From: Shouchella tritolerans
GTDB lineage: Bacteria; Bacillota; Bacilli; Bacillales; Bacillaceae_D
Reading direction: 5' to 3'
NCBI RefSeq assembly: GCF_025770735.1
Contig: NZ_JAODPB010000001.1
Span: 310,001 to 374,000, forward strand
DNA length: 64,000 bases
The notes beneath the pieces are model-generated. The model had not been told where the DNA came from. It worked only from the letters and a program-made list of their open reading frames with translations, and did not search any database. The translations under genes were made by a program, and so were the position numbers. Below, one piece after another: positions 7,247 through 15,287 of this stretch (position 1 is its first letter; every line of letters begins with the position of its first letter).

Positions 7247-8044
7247 ATGTTAAAAGGGCTTTATACAGCAACGAGTGGAATGCTTGCTGCCCAATACCAC
7301 CAAGACATGCTAGCCAATAATTTAGCCAATGCCCAAACGCCTGGCTATAAAGCAGAGCAATCGGTTTCCAGAGCTTTTCCAACGTTTTTAATGGAAGCGC
7401 AAAGCGTTTCTAAGGCTGGCACTGTGCAAAAACAAGGGCTTGGCAGTTTATCAACAGCCGTTTATTTGCAAGAGCAACAAACAAATGCCCGGCAAGGCGA
7501 TATTCAAGAAACAGGCAATACGACCGATTTAGCGCTTCTCCAAACCGGACTTGAGGAGAATAACGCTGTCTTTTTTGCCGTGATGACGGAAAATGGCGTA
7601 CGTTATACACGCAATGGCGACTTGCAAGTGGATAGCCAAGGGCGGCTAGCAACTGCAGGGGGGCATTTGCTCCAAAGTACAGAAGGCGGGCCGATCCAGG
7701 TCGACTCAGAAGCATTCTCAGTCGATGAAAGCGGCGCTGTTGTCGTAGATGGTGAAAACCGGGGTACAATTGAGATCGTACTAGCTGACAACACCAATGA
7801 GTTAGAGCGTGAAGGCGATGGCCTGTATATGCTGGAAAATGGAGAGTTGCCAAGCGCCCACGGCAATCCGGCAATTGATTTTTCTGTTCGTCAGGCAGCG
7901 ATTGAACGGAGCAACGTCGACACAGCGGCATCAATGAACGCTATGCTTAGCGCTTACCGGTTATTTGAAGCAAACCAAAAAGTGGTGCAGGCATATGACC
8001 AAAGTATGGACAAAGCAGTTAATGAGGTAGGACGTTTAACATAG
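7247..8044 (+). CDS. flhO: Flagellar hook-basal body protein FlhO
   Basis: Rod/hook component of the FlgF/FlgG family, secreted by the flagellar type III apparatus without a cleavable signal. 265 residues. The N-terminal MLKGLYTATSGMLAAQYHQDMLANNLANAQTPGYKA-type sequence is the conserved rod-protein coiled-coil motif (ANNLANAxTPGYK), and the C-terminal SNVDTAASMNAMLSAYRLFEANQKVVQAYD region is the matching helix. Starts 12 bases after mbl behind AAAGGAGG, so it may be transcribed with mbl, as in B. subtilis. Confidence 0.92.
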   Translation: MLKGLYTATSGMLAAQYHQDMLANNLANAQTPGYKAEQSVSRAFPTFLMEAQSVSKAGTVQKQGLGSLSTAVYLQEQQTNARQGDIQETGNTTDLALLQTGLEENNAVFFAVMTENGVRYTRNGDLQVDSQGRLATAGGHLLQSTEGGPIQVDSEAFSVDESGAVVVDGENRGTIEIVLADNTNELEREGDGLYMLENGELPSAHGNPAIDFSVRQAAIERSNVDTAASMNAMLSAYRLFEANQKVVQAYDQSMDKAVNEVGRLT

Positions 8045-8057
8045 GGGAGGACGATCA

Positions 8058-8846
8058 ATGAGTATTGGGCATACAGCTGCAGCTACGCTTTCACAGCTGC
8101 AAGCGAAGATTGACACGATTTCCAACAATATGGCCAATGCGGAAACAACCGGCTTTAAGCGGCGGTCTGCTTCGTTTGCGGATGTCTTGACTTCAGAGTA
8201 CTTGAACCAACCAAATGAAAATAGGCAGACGCCCCACGGCTTGCGAGTCGGCACAGGCGCAAAGTTAGCACAAACGCAAATTCAACTAGAACAAGGTACT
8301 TTACGTGAAACAGGACGTGCGCTCGATTTTGCCTTGACCGAAGCAGATCTCTTCTATAACATTGAGACCGTATCAGGCACGAGGCTCACGCGTGATGGCA
8401 CGTTTTACTTTTCTCCACAGGCAGTGGGCAACGGGTTGGAACTCGTAACGAACGATGGCAACCGTGTGCTTGACAGCAATGGAGAGGCGATTGTCATGCC
8501 AGGGGATACGGTTGCCTTGGAATGGAGGGACGGCAATTTGTTTGCCCAACTCGGTAACGGAGGAGAGCAGCAAGTTGGTTCTTTTGCGCTGACACGAGTG
8601 CTGCGACCGCAAACGCTTGAATCTGCCGGAAACAATGTGTATGTGCTTCCGGAGCTTCCAGGCGTTTCAGAAGAAGTGGAGGCCACAGACGGGCATATGA
8701 AACAAAACATGCTCGAACAAGCCAATGTCGATTTAGGCGTAGAAATGGCTGAATTGATGGAGACGCAGCGCCTATTACAATTTCAAGCGAGGGCTTACTC
8801 GTTTGCAGATGATATGGCCGGTTTAGCGAATAACATTCGCCGTTAA
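8058..8846 (+). CDS. flhP: Flagellar hook-basal body protein FlhP
   Basis: Second FlgF/FlgG-type rod protein, 262 residues, 13 bases after flhO. The N-terminal motif ISNNMANAETTGFKRRSASF and C-terminal ANVDLGVEMAELMETQRLLQFQARAYSFAD are the conserved rod-protein terminal helices that coil together in the assembled axial structure. Middle region carries the usual beta-rich domain. The mbl-flhO-flhP linkage outside the main fla/che operon is a Bacillus trait, and the two proteins are about equal in length but only moderately alike, consistent with separate rod positions. Confidence 0.92.
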   Translation: MSIGHTAAATLSQLQAKIDTISNNMANAETTGFKRRSASFADVLTSEYLNQPNENRQTPHGLRVGTGAKLAQTQIQLEQGTLRETGRALDFALTEADLFYNIETVSGTRLTRDGTFYFSPQAVGNGLELVTNDGNRVLDSNGEAIVMPGDTVALEWRDGNLFAQLGNGGEQQVGSFALTRVLRPQTLESAGNNVYVLPELPGVSEEVEATDGHMKQNMLEQANVDLGVEMAELMETQRLLQFQARAYSFADDMAGLANNIRR

Positions 8847-8867
8847 TGGAGTGAGGAGGTGGCGTGC

Positions 8868-9230
8868 TTGGCTCAAGACGGACAAACTAAAAAAGCAGAT
8901 GAGCCTTTGCAACCAGGCGAGGAACCATCCGATGTTGAAACAGAGCAGGCAGTTGGACGCCTTGATGTGTCGCCGAATGCCACCCCTGATAAAACCGACG
9001 ACCCGACGGAAGAGCGAGAAGATAGGCATGCCGCTGATCTCTACAAACATGAACGGATTCGCTTGTTCCCTATTTGGCTGCGCCTGATTGTCGTGATCGT
9101 GCTGGCAGGCGCATGCTTGCTTTGTGGGCTTGTCATCGGTTATGGCGTGATAGGCGAAGGGGAGAATATGTGGGATGCCCTCGATCCCGATCTTTGGTAT
9201 CGCATCATCGCTAATATTCAAGGAGACTGA
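8868..9230 (+). CDS. EpuA/DUF family small membrane protein
   Basis: 120-residue protein starting at TTG 8868, six bases after GGAGGTGG; the earlier in-frame GTG overlaps that ribosome site. The first 60 residues are acidic, proline- and threonine-rich and likely disordered. Then come YKHERIRLFPIWLRLIVVIVL and a single transmembrane helix ending in VIGYGVIGEGENMWDAL. This C-terminal half is the pattern of the family often labelled EpuA or, misleadingly, RNA polymerase subunit beta in databases; no polymerase role is implied. It follows flhP in Bacillus genomes. Its last codons form the left arm of the terminator. Function unknown. Confidence 0.75.
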   Translation: MAQDGQTKKADEPLQPGEEPSDVETEQAVGRLDVSPNATPDKTDDPTEEREDRHAADLYKHERIRLFPIWLRLIVVIVLAGACLLCGLVIGYGVIGEGENMWDALDPDLWYRIIANIQGD

Positions 9231-9252
9231 GAAAAACGCAGTCTCCTTTTTT
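9221..9252 (+). terminator. Terminator overlapping the end of the EpuA-like gene
   Basis: AGGAGACTG (9221-9229) pairs with CAGTCTCCT (9239-9247), followed by a six-T run. The left arm is within the last codons. The T-run abuts the -35 of the next operon. Confidence 0.92.
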
Positions 9253-9281
9253 GTATGAATGCAATCTTCTTTCGCATACTA
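9252..9281 (+). promoter_or_regulatory. SigG promoter of the germinant receptor operon
   Basis: TGTATG (9252-9257), 17 bases, CATACTA (9275-9281) matches the forespore SigG pattern (GHATR - N17/18 - CATACTA) at every position. Germinant receptor operons are SigG-dependent, so the match is biologically expected. Confidence 0.85.
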
Positions 9282-9305
9282 ACAGAAAAAGAAGGGGGTG
9301 TCCGT

Positions 9306-10820
9306 TTGCCGTTTTTTTTACATAAGAAAAAGAAACAGCCGACATTTCCCGTGCTTACTACTCTTGCGGAAGTCCTGCAAGCGGCAAAGCAATCAAGCGA
9401 TTTTGTGGAACAAGTGGAAGCAAGCAAGGACGGGGAGCCTATTCATGTCTACTATTATCAATCTTTAATAGACATGGAGCGCATTGCCTCGAATGTGCTA
9501 CATCCCCTTAAACAAGTCGCCAGCATTTCCAACAAAGCATTAAAAGAAGCGTTATATAGCGCTGATATGGAACAGCTTGAGGACGCAATGGAAATAGAAA
9601 AGCGGCTATTAAAAGGGAGCGTGCTCATTACTTTTAAGGAAAATGGAGCACGGCAAAACTGGTTAGTTGATTTGTCCTACATGAAAGGCCGGGAAATGAA
9701 TGTCCCGGAAATTGAATTCAGTGTGTTTGGCTCTAAGGAGTCGTTTATTGAAACAGTGGAAACGAATCTAGCGTTGCTGCGCAAAAGAATCCCTTCGTCC
9801 GATTTGCACATGGTTAAACTCGTCGTTGGGAGCGAAACGAAAACGGACGTGTACGTCATCTACTGTGCCTCGATTGCCAATGAAGAAAATGTCCAAACGG
9901 TGAAGCAACGAATCAAAGGCTTGCAAATTGATCAAGTTCCCGATTCATCGACGATTTTACAAGTGATTCAAGACAATAACTATTCGGTTTTCCCACAGCT
10001 TGTCGATACAGAACGACCTGATCGGACGGCGGGGGCATTGCTTGAAGGAAAAGTAGCTGTGCTGGCAGATGGAGCACCTCAAGCGCTGCTTGCCCCGGTG
10101 ACAGCGCTGGAATTTATTGTCGCATTTGAAGATTATTTATTATCTTGGCATACAGCCTCCATGCTGCGGATTATCCGGATAGGCGCTGTTCTGTTTTCTA
10201 TTTTTGCGACCCCGTTGTATGTGGCGGTCTTATCCTACCATCCGGAAATGATTCCCCAGGATTTGTTTGCAACACTAGTCGTCTCACGTACAGCGGTGCC
10301 GTTTCCACCCATTATAGAAGCGTTGTTTTTAGAAGTTACGATTGAACTTCTTCGGGAAGCGGGAGCAAGACTGCCAACAAAAATTGGCCAGACAATCGGA
10401 ATTGTCGGCGGCATTGTTATTGGAACGGCAGCGGTAGAAGCCGGGTTAACGAGCAATGTCTTATTGATTATTGTTGCTCTCGCCGCCCTTGCTTCTTTTA
10501 CTATTCCCGTTTACCGCATGGGCACGACCATTCGGATTGTCCGCTTTCCGTTTATATTAGCTGCTCAAATATGGGGATTGATCGGCATTGCCATTATGTT
10601 GATCTTCACTCTATGCCACCTCCTTTCGCTGACCTCTTTAGGAAGGCCTTATATGGAGCCGATCTATCCATTTTCCTTCAAAGACATGAAAGACTCTGTC
10701 ATCCGTTTACCGATTTCGCAACAAACAATGCGTCCTCGGTTTTTGCAGGCAAAGCAGCCAAAGCGTTTTTTGCCGAAACACAACCGACAGCAAAAGCCTG
10801 ATATTGATGACGGCTATTAA
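9306..10820 (+). CDS. Spore germinant receptor subunit A (GerA family)
   Basis: Inner-membrane subunit A of a Ger-type nutrient receptor. 504 residues if started at TTG 9306, which has AAGGGGGTG upstream; a longer frame from 9255 would overlap the promoter. Domains: a cytosolic N-terminal domain (about residues 1-270; LADGAPQALLAPVTALEF at its end is near the usual domain border) and then five or six membrane helices (about 270-450) with the family signatures VVSRTAVPFPPIIEALFLEVTIELLREAGARLP and IGIVGGIVIGTAAVEAG. First gene of a three-gene A-B-C operon. Which germinant it answers cannot be read from sequence. Confidence 0.93.
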   Translation: MPFFLHKKKKQPTFPVLTTLAEVLQAAKQSSDFVEQVEASKDGEPIHVYYYQSLIDMERIASNVLHPLKQVASISNKALKEALYSADMEQLEDAMEIEKRLLKGSVLITFKENGARQNWLVDLSYMKGREMNVPEIEFSVFGSKESFIETVETNLALLRKRIPSSDLHMVKLVVGSETKTDVYVIYCASIANEENVQTVKQRIKGLQIDQVPDSSTILQVIQDNNYSVFPQLVDTERPDRTAGALLEGKVAVLADGAPQALLAPVTALEFIVAFEDYLLSWHTASMLRIIRIGAVLFSIFATPLYVAVLSYHPEMIPQDLFATLVVSRTAVPFPPIIEALFLEVTIELLREAGARLPTKIGQTIGIVGGIVIGTAAVEAGLTSNVLLIIVALAALASFTIPVYRMGTTIRIVRFPFILAAQIWGLIGIAIMLIFTLCHLLSLTSLGRPYMEPIYPFSFKDMKDSVIRLPISQQTMRPRFLQAKQPKRFLPKHNRQQKPDIDDGY

Positions 10821-10835
10821 AGGAGGAAAACGATT

Positions 10836-11936
10836 GTGGCTAATGAACTGCCAAACAGCGTAAAAGTCCCTCCCTACATGGCGTTTTTCCTTGTACATGG
10901 TATGCAGGTCGGTGTAGGCATCCTCGGATTTTCACGCTATATTGCTGACGTGGCTGGTTATCAAGCGTGGATTGCCGTCCTGCTTGCTGGGGCTGTGAAC
11001 CAGCTTATTATTTGGATGGTTTTTCGGATAATCAGCAAAGCGGAGAGCGGGGATCTCTATGGCATGGTCAAGCAAGCGCTTGGAAAGTGGGTCGGCGGGC
11101 TCGTGGTGTTTCTGTTTGTCTTCTATTTCGCGCTGCTGGCGGTTGTCGTATTGCGAACGTATATCGAAGTCATCCAAGTATGGATATACCCAGAATTGAT
11201 GACTTGGTCAATGGCACTGATCATTTTATTGGTCGAGTATTATGCGATTGTAAAAGGGTTTCGGGTAGTGGCAGGTTTGAATTTTTTATTTGTCCTTATA
11301 CCGACCCTTTTATGGCCAACGGTGCTGCCTGTACTTGAATTTGCAGAGTGGTACCATTTGACCCCTTTGTTTGACACGACGTGGAAGAAACAAATAGAGG
11401 CAGCGTTCCTGTTGACGTTAAGTTTTTCAGGTGCAGAATTGCTGCTTGTTTATGCGCCTTTTTTAAAGAAAGGCAAAGGACTGCAACTTTCGGCCCATTT
11501 AGGTTCAGCATGTACAACGCTCGTCTACTTGCTCGTTGTGCTTGTCACCTTTCTTTATTATAGTCACGAACAATTGACGCTGACGATTTGGCCGACGCTA
11601 AGTGCATGGAAAGTCGTGTCTCTCGTCTTTATTGAACGGATCGAGTATTTGTGCATCGCGATATGGCTGACTGTCATCTTTCCAAACATCGCCCTTGCGA
11701 TTTGGGCGAGCAGCAGGTTATTGAAACAACAGCTCGGTGTTCGGCATCGCACGACGGCAAAAGCGGTTGTTTTTCTTGTGTTTATCGCCACCATTCAATT
11801 CGATACACGCAGAGCGATCAACGAGTTGAACGATGGAATGAATTCTGTCGGTCCGCTTTTTATTTTCGGTATTCTTCCGCTTTTATGGGCTGTCAGCTTG
11901 TTTTTGAAAAAGAAAGGGGACGCTTCCCATGTATAA
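10836..11936 (+). CDS. Spore germinant receptor subunit B (GerB/GerAB family)
   Basis: 366-residue APC-superfamily-like membrane protein with about ten helices, the subunit thought to bind germinants in Ger receptors. GTG start behind AAAGGAGG. The N-terminal HGMQVGVGILGFSRYIADVAGYQAWIA contains the helix-1 motif of the family, with broken-helix GVGIL as in amino acid transporters. The final segment is short and basic. Fifteen bases after the A subunit and overlapping the C subunit by 8 bases, so all three are translated together. Confidence 0.93.
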   Translation: MANELPNSVKVPPYMAFFLVHGMQVGVGILGFSRYIADVAGYQAWIAVLLAGAVNQLIIWMVFRIISKAESGDLYGMVKQALGKWVGGLVVFLFVFYFALLAVVVLRTYIEVIQVWIYPELMTWSMALIILLVEYYAIVKGFRVVAGLNFLFVLIPTLLWPTVLPVLEFAEWYHLTPLFDTTWKKQIEAAFLLTLSFSGAELLLVYAPFLKKGKGLQLSAHLGSACTTLVYLLVVLVTFLYYSHEQLTLTIWPTLSAWKVVSLVFIERIEYLCIAIWLTVIFPNIALAIWASSRLLKQQLGVRHRTTAKAVVFLVFIATIQFDTRRAINELNDGMNSVGPLFIFGILPLLWAVSLFLKKKGDASHV

Positions 11937-13005
11937 GGTCTTGAAAGTATCTATGCTGGCGGTTCTCCTTTTCGTGCCCCTTTTCTCCGTAGTAACGACA
12001 AGGATTATCGATGAGCTACAATTGATTTCGGTCATTGGTTTTGATAAAGGGGAAGAGGGCGCTATAAAAGGGACTGTTAGCTTGACCTCATATTCGGTTG
12101 AAGAAGAAACGAAAAATACGGCGCTGTCAGCGGAATCTGATTCGACGCGAGCGCTACGGCTCAAATTTAACAGCATGTCTTCCCGTCCACTCCATGGGGG
12201 GAAAATATCATCGATTTTGCTAGAAGACCAGTTAGCGGAAGATGGCATTTTTGATGTGCTTGATACGTATTACCGCGATCCGACTGTATCGACGAAAGCG
12301 TATTTGAGTGTGACCAATGGGACAACGCAGGGGCTCCTAAACGTGCAATTCCCATTACAAGCTGAAATTGGTGCCTATTTAAAAGACATGCTTGACCATA
12401 ACATGACCCAAGGCAACTTGCCACAATCGAATATGCACTTGTTTATGAGGGCTTATTTTGAAAAAGGCCATGACCCGTTTTTGCCGTACCTTTCCTATAG
12501 CGAGCGAAATTTGCAAGTAGACGGAATGGCTCTTTTTAAACAGGACCGTTTGATTGATACACTGAACCTAGAGGAATCGTTTTTGCTCAAGCTGTTAACC
12601 GATGGCTACGATAGGGGCGGTGTGCTTGAAGTTCGAGTTGATGAAGGCGAGCATGTCGCCGTTTTGCGTGAGCTTCGCTCGGATGCTGATGTGTATGTGG
12701 ATTTAAATACACGGACACTATTCATTGACGTCGGATTGCGGACACGACTTAGTGAATACTCAGGCGGCCTTTTGCAAGAAGAGAAGTTGCAACAGATTAC
12801 CTTAGAAGCAAATGCTTCCTTGCAGGAAAGAATGAAGCGGCTTTTGCAAAACTTGCAAGAAAAAGAAATAGACCCAATTGGTTTTGGCGCTAGACAGATC
12901 GGAAAGAATGGGCTAAACGAAGAAGAGTGGTACCAGCTATATAAAAAGCTAGCTGTCGATGTTCGAGTGAGTACACACATTGTGGAATCAGGCGTCAGCC
13001 AATAG
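11929..13005 (+). CDS. Spore germinant receptor subunit C (GerC family), no lipobox cysteine
   Basis: 358-residue C subunit of the Ger receptor, predicted to sit on the outer face of the spore inner membrane. Family features are IDELQLISVIGFDKGE near the N-terminus (normally right after the lipidated Cys), SSRPLHGGKISSILLEDQLAEDGI, and the C-terminal Spore_GerAC domain with DPIGFGARQIGKNG. Oddity: canonical GerC proteins are lipoproteins with a Leu-x-Gly-Cys-Trp-Asp motif, yet this chain reads VPLFSVVTTRIIDELQ and contains no cysteine anywhere. The N-terminal hydrophobic stretch would therefore remain as an uncleaved anchor or be cut by signal peptidase I. The reading frame is otherwise intact. 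Confidence 0.9.
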   Translation: MYKVLKVSMLAVLLFVPLFSVVTTRIIDELQLISVIGFDKGEEGAIKGTVSLTSYSVEEETKNTALSAESDSTRALRLKFNSMSSRPLHGGKISSILLEDQLAEDGIFDVLDTYYRDPTVSTKAYLSVTNGTTQGLLNVQFPLQAEIGAYLKDMLDHNMTQGNLPQSNMHLFMRAYFEKGHDPFLPYLSYSERNLQVDGMALFKQDRLIDTLNLEESFLLKLLTDGYDRGGVLEVRVDEGEHVAVLRELRSDADVYVDLNTRTLFIDVGLRTRLSEYSGGLLQEEKLQQITLEANASLQERMKRLLQNLQEKEIDPIGFGARQIGKNGLNEEEWYQLYKKLAVDVRVSTHIVESGVSQ

Positions 13006-13046
13006 CGGTTTCAAAAAGGAGACTGACTATCAAAAAAGTGCCTACT

Positions 13047-13079
13047 GGACGATTGAAATGGAGGGTGTACAATAGTACA
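13047..13079 (+). promoter_or_regulatory. azoR promoter with overlapping palindrome
   Basis: TGGACG and TACAAT are spaced 16 bases apart. The -10 is inside the palindrome TGTAC-AATA-GTACA (13066-13079), a likely repressor site. In B. subtilis azoreductases are controlled by YodB or MhqR; which regulator acts here is unknown. Confidence 0.5.
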
Positions 13080-13115
13080 TGCGACAATTATTCGTAACTA
13101 GGAGGAACTTGTAAC

Positions 13116-13739
13116 ATGGCAACAGTGTTAATGATAAATGCAAGCGACCGTCTTGAGCAAGGCGTGAGCGTGAAAATGTATAATCAATTTTTGAATTCGT
13201 ATAAGGAAGCCAATCCTAATGATACAGTCGAAGAGCTCAACTTGTTCGCTGAAAAACTTCCTTATTACGGGAATACAGCGATTACCGGCCAATATAAAAA
13301 AGCCCAAGGCATGGAATTGACTGGCGAGGAAAAAGAAATCGTGGAGACGATTGAACGCTACCAAGAACAGTTCCTAAATGCTGATAAAGTCGTCTTTGCC
13401 TTTCCATTGTGGAACTTCACGGTGCCTGCACCACTTATTACGTATTTGTCCTATCTAGCGCAAGCAGGCAAGACGTTCCGCTATACGGAAACAGGTCCAG
13501 TTGGACTCGTTGGTTCTAAAGAAGTCGCTTTGTTAAATGCCCGTGGCGGCGTTTATTCGAATAAAGCGATGGCTGCTTCAGAAATGGCGGCAAACCTCGT
13601 TCGGACAACGATGGCATTCTGGGGCATCACTCAACCAGTAGAAGTCATTATTGAAGGCCATAACGCCGTCCCTGACCAAGCCGATGCGATTATTTCTGAA
13701 GGCTTGGAAAACGTTAAAAAAGCGGCCGTTGCCTTTTAA
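13116..13739 (+). CDS. azoR: FMN-dependent NADH azoreductase
   Basis: Flavodoxin-fold quinone/azo reductase, 207 residues, using FMN and NADH to reduce quinones and azo bonds, so protecting against electrophiles. The FMN-binding region contains INASDRLEQGVSVKMYNQFL (phosphate loop), FAFPLWNFTVPAPLITYLSYLAQAGKTFRYTETGPVGL (isoalloxazine contact) and LLNARGGVYSN. Start ATG follows TAGGAGGAA. Monocistronic: promoter with palindrome upstream, strong terminator downstream. It corresponds to the AzoR1/AzoR2 paralogues of B. subtilis; which one is not decided. Confidence 0.94.
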   Translation: MATVLMINASDRLEQGVSVKMYNQFLNSYKEANPNDTVEELNLFAEKLPYYGNTAITGQYKKAQGMELTGEEKEIVETIERYQEQFLNADKVVFAFPLWNFTVPAPLITYLSYLAQAGKTFRYTETGPVGLVGSKEVALLNARGGVYSNKAMAASEMAANLVRTTMAFWGITQPVEVIIEGHNAVPDQADAIISEGLENVKKAAVAF

Positions 13740-13750
13740 TAAGAAAACAT

Positions 13751-13786
13751 GTGCCAGTTGCCAGTCAGGCAACTGGCGCTTTTTCA
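13751..13786 (+). terminator. Terminator after azoR
   Basis: GCCAGTTGCC (13753-13762), loop AGTCA, GGCAACTGGC (13768-13777), then CGCTTTTTC. The convergent esterase gene ends 25 bases later. Confidence 0.92.
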
Positions 13787-13810
13787 TTCATGCCCTGTAT
13801 GCGTGCCCCT

Positions 13811-14569
13811 TTATTTCAATAAACCGTCTTTTCGCAACGACAAAAGCCAGTTGTCGATGCACCGGTCCCAATAGTCCCATGTATGGCCCCCTGGCCCTTC
13901 AGAATAGACGAAAGACGCGCCTACTTGCCGGGCCTCTTCTAGAAAAGAGGTATTCATTTCATACAAAAAATCCTCCGTTCCACAATACTGGTACAGTTGC
14001 GGAAGCGCGACATTTTCGGCAATGCTTGTTTTCAGCAAAGCAATTAGATCGCCTCCTGATTGACTGACAGCAAGGGATTCGCCAAACACAGCTTTCATAT
14101 GTGCCAGTCTCTCAGGGATAGGCGCTTCCAATAGACTTTTTAAATCAAGGGCACCTGAAAAGCTAGCTGCGGCCTGAAAGCGCCCAGTATGGTGAAGCGC
14201 CCATTTGAATGCACCAAAACCGCCCATTGATAAACCAGCAACAAACTGGTCTTCCCGTTTGTCCGAGAGTGGGAAAAGCCGGGCAAGCCGCTCAGGTAAT
14301 TCGTCGGTTAAAAAGGTGAAATAAGGGCTGCCGAAAATCATATCCGTGTAATAGCTCAAATCGACATTAGGCATGACAACGGCTATTTGCTCTCGAATCG
14401 CATAACGTTCAATGCTCGTTTGCCGTAGCCAGGCAGAATGGTCGTCGCTCCACCCATGGAGCAGGAATAATGTTTTGAAGGGCGGTGACGCTTCATCGGG
14501 CAAAATGATCGCCAAGCTTGTTTGTTTTCCTAATGTTTGGGAATGGAACTGCATCGTTATGAGAGCCAA
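13811..14569 (-). CDS. Alpha/beta hydrolase, esterase D / tributyrin esterase type
   Basis: 252-residue cytosolic serine esterase of the putative-esterase (EstA, S-formylglutathione hydrolase-like) family. It shows FLLHGWSDDHSAW (oxyanion region), the nucleophile elbow GLSMGGFGAFKWAL with Ser, an acid residue likely in YCGTEDFLYE, and the C-terminal GPGGHTWDYWD histidine. This pattern suits carboxyl esters of short acyl chains; the physiological substrate is unknown. It converges with azoR and lies just 125 bases from fabZ, divergently. No signal peptide. Confidence 0.85.
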   Translation of the reverse strand: MALITMQFHSQTLGKQTSLAIILPDEASPPFKTLFLLHGWSDDHSAWLRQTSIERYAIREQIAVVMPNVDLSYYTDMIFGSPYFTFLTDELPERLARLFPLSDKREDQFVAGLSMGGFGAFKWALHHTGRFQAAASFSGALDLKSLLEAPIPERLAHMKAVFGESLAVSQSGGDLIALLKTSIAENVALPQLYQYCGTEDFLYEMNTSFLEEARQVGASFVYSEGPGGHTWDYWDRCIDNWLLSLRKDGLLK

Positions 14570-14693
14570 TGGTTAAACGCCTCCTTCGTTTAAATTATAG
14601 CCTATTTGAAACCGTTTTCATAGAGGGGTGCTGCCTATAGCCAGGCAATATGGTAAGATAAAGCGGGAAAGATTCGAAAGAGGAGGCGATCCA

Positions 14694-15122
14694 ATGTTGA
14701 CGGTTGAAGAAATTAAAACACTTATTCCCCACCGCTATCCGTTTTTGCTTGTTGATAAAGTGATTGAGCTTGAAGCGGGAAAACGAGCGGTCGGCATTAA
14801 AAATGTTACGATCAATGAAGAGTTTTTTAATGGCCACTTTCCTGATTATGCTGTGATGCCTGGTGTCCTTATTGTTGAAGCACTGGCACAAGTGAGCGGA
14901 GTTGCGATTGCAAAAGCGCAGGAAGGTACGAACAAAGTCGGCTTGTTTGCCGCCATCGACGGCTGTAAATTTAAACGTCCTGTCCGCCCTGGGGACCAAC
15001 TACGGTTAGAAACTGAGGTTACGCGTGTAAAGGGCCCGATTGCCAAGGCGACTGGGACGGCGTACGTCGATGGAGAAGTGGCTGCACAAGCAGAAATGAC
15101 GTTTGCCTTTAAAGACGTCTAG
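14694..15122 (+). CDS. fabZ: 3-hydroxyacyl-ACP dehydratase FabZ
   Basis: Hot-dog fold enzyme of type II fatty acid synthesis, removing water from 3-hydroxyacyl-ACP. 142 residues from ATG 14694 behind AGGAGGCGAT; a frame open from 14628 upstream has no ribosome site. Active-site features: [14 protein letters not shown] and [21 protein letters not shown], with the catalytic His in GHFP and Glu in VEAL. In B. subtilis fabZ (ywpB) also lies a few genes downstream of flhOP, so this is the conserved neighbourhood with the ger operon inserted. Single gene, own terminator. Confidence 0.96.
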   Translation: MLTVEEIKTLIPHRYPFLLVDKVIELEAGKRAVGIKNVTINEEFFNGHFPDYAVMPGVLIVEALAQVSGVAIAKAQEGTNKVGLFAAIDGCKFKRPVRPGDQLRLETEVTRVKGPIAKATGTAYVDGEVAAQAEMTFAFKDV

Positions 15123-15162
15123 AAATTTTACATCTTTTTTGTTGTTCTTTCAGATCCTATTC

Positions 15163-15204
15163 AAGAGAACAAACTCTTGCTGTACAAGGGTTTGTTCTCT
15201 TTTA
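15163..15204 (+). terminator. Terminator after fabZ
   Basis: AAGAGAACAAAC (15163-15174) pairs with GTTTGTTCTCTT (15190-15201); an inner CTTG/CAAG extends the stem; T-run follows. Confidence 0.9.
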
Positions 15205-15287
15205 TGCTCTTCGTGGATAAATATTGTCTATTTTGAGTCGCTCATGTATGATTAGGAAATACTAATGTTGATGATGGAAGGAGTAGG

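Noticed and set aside
7410-7934. 174-codon minus-strand frame inside flhO
   Set aside because: Shadow of a real gene; product has no plausible domain.
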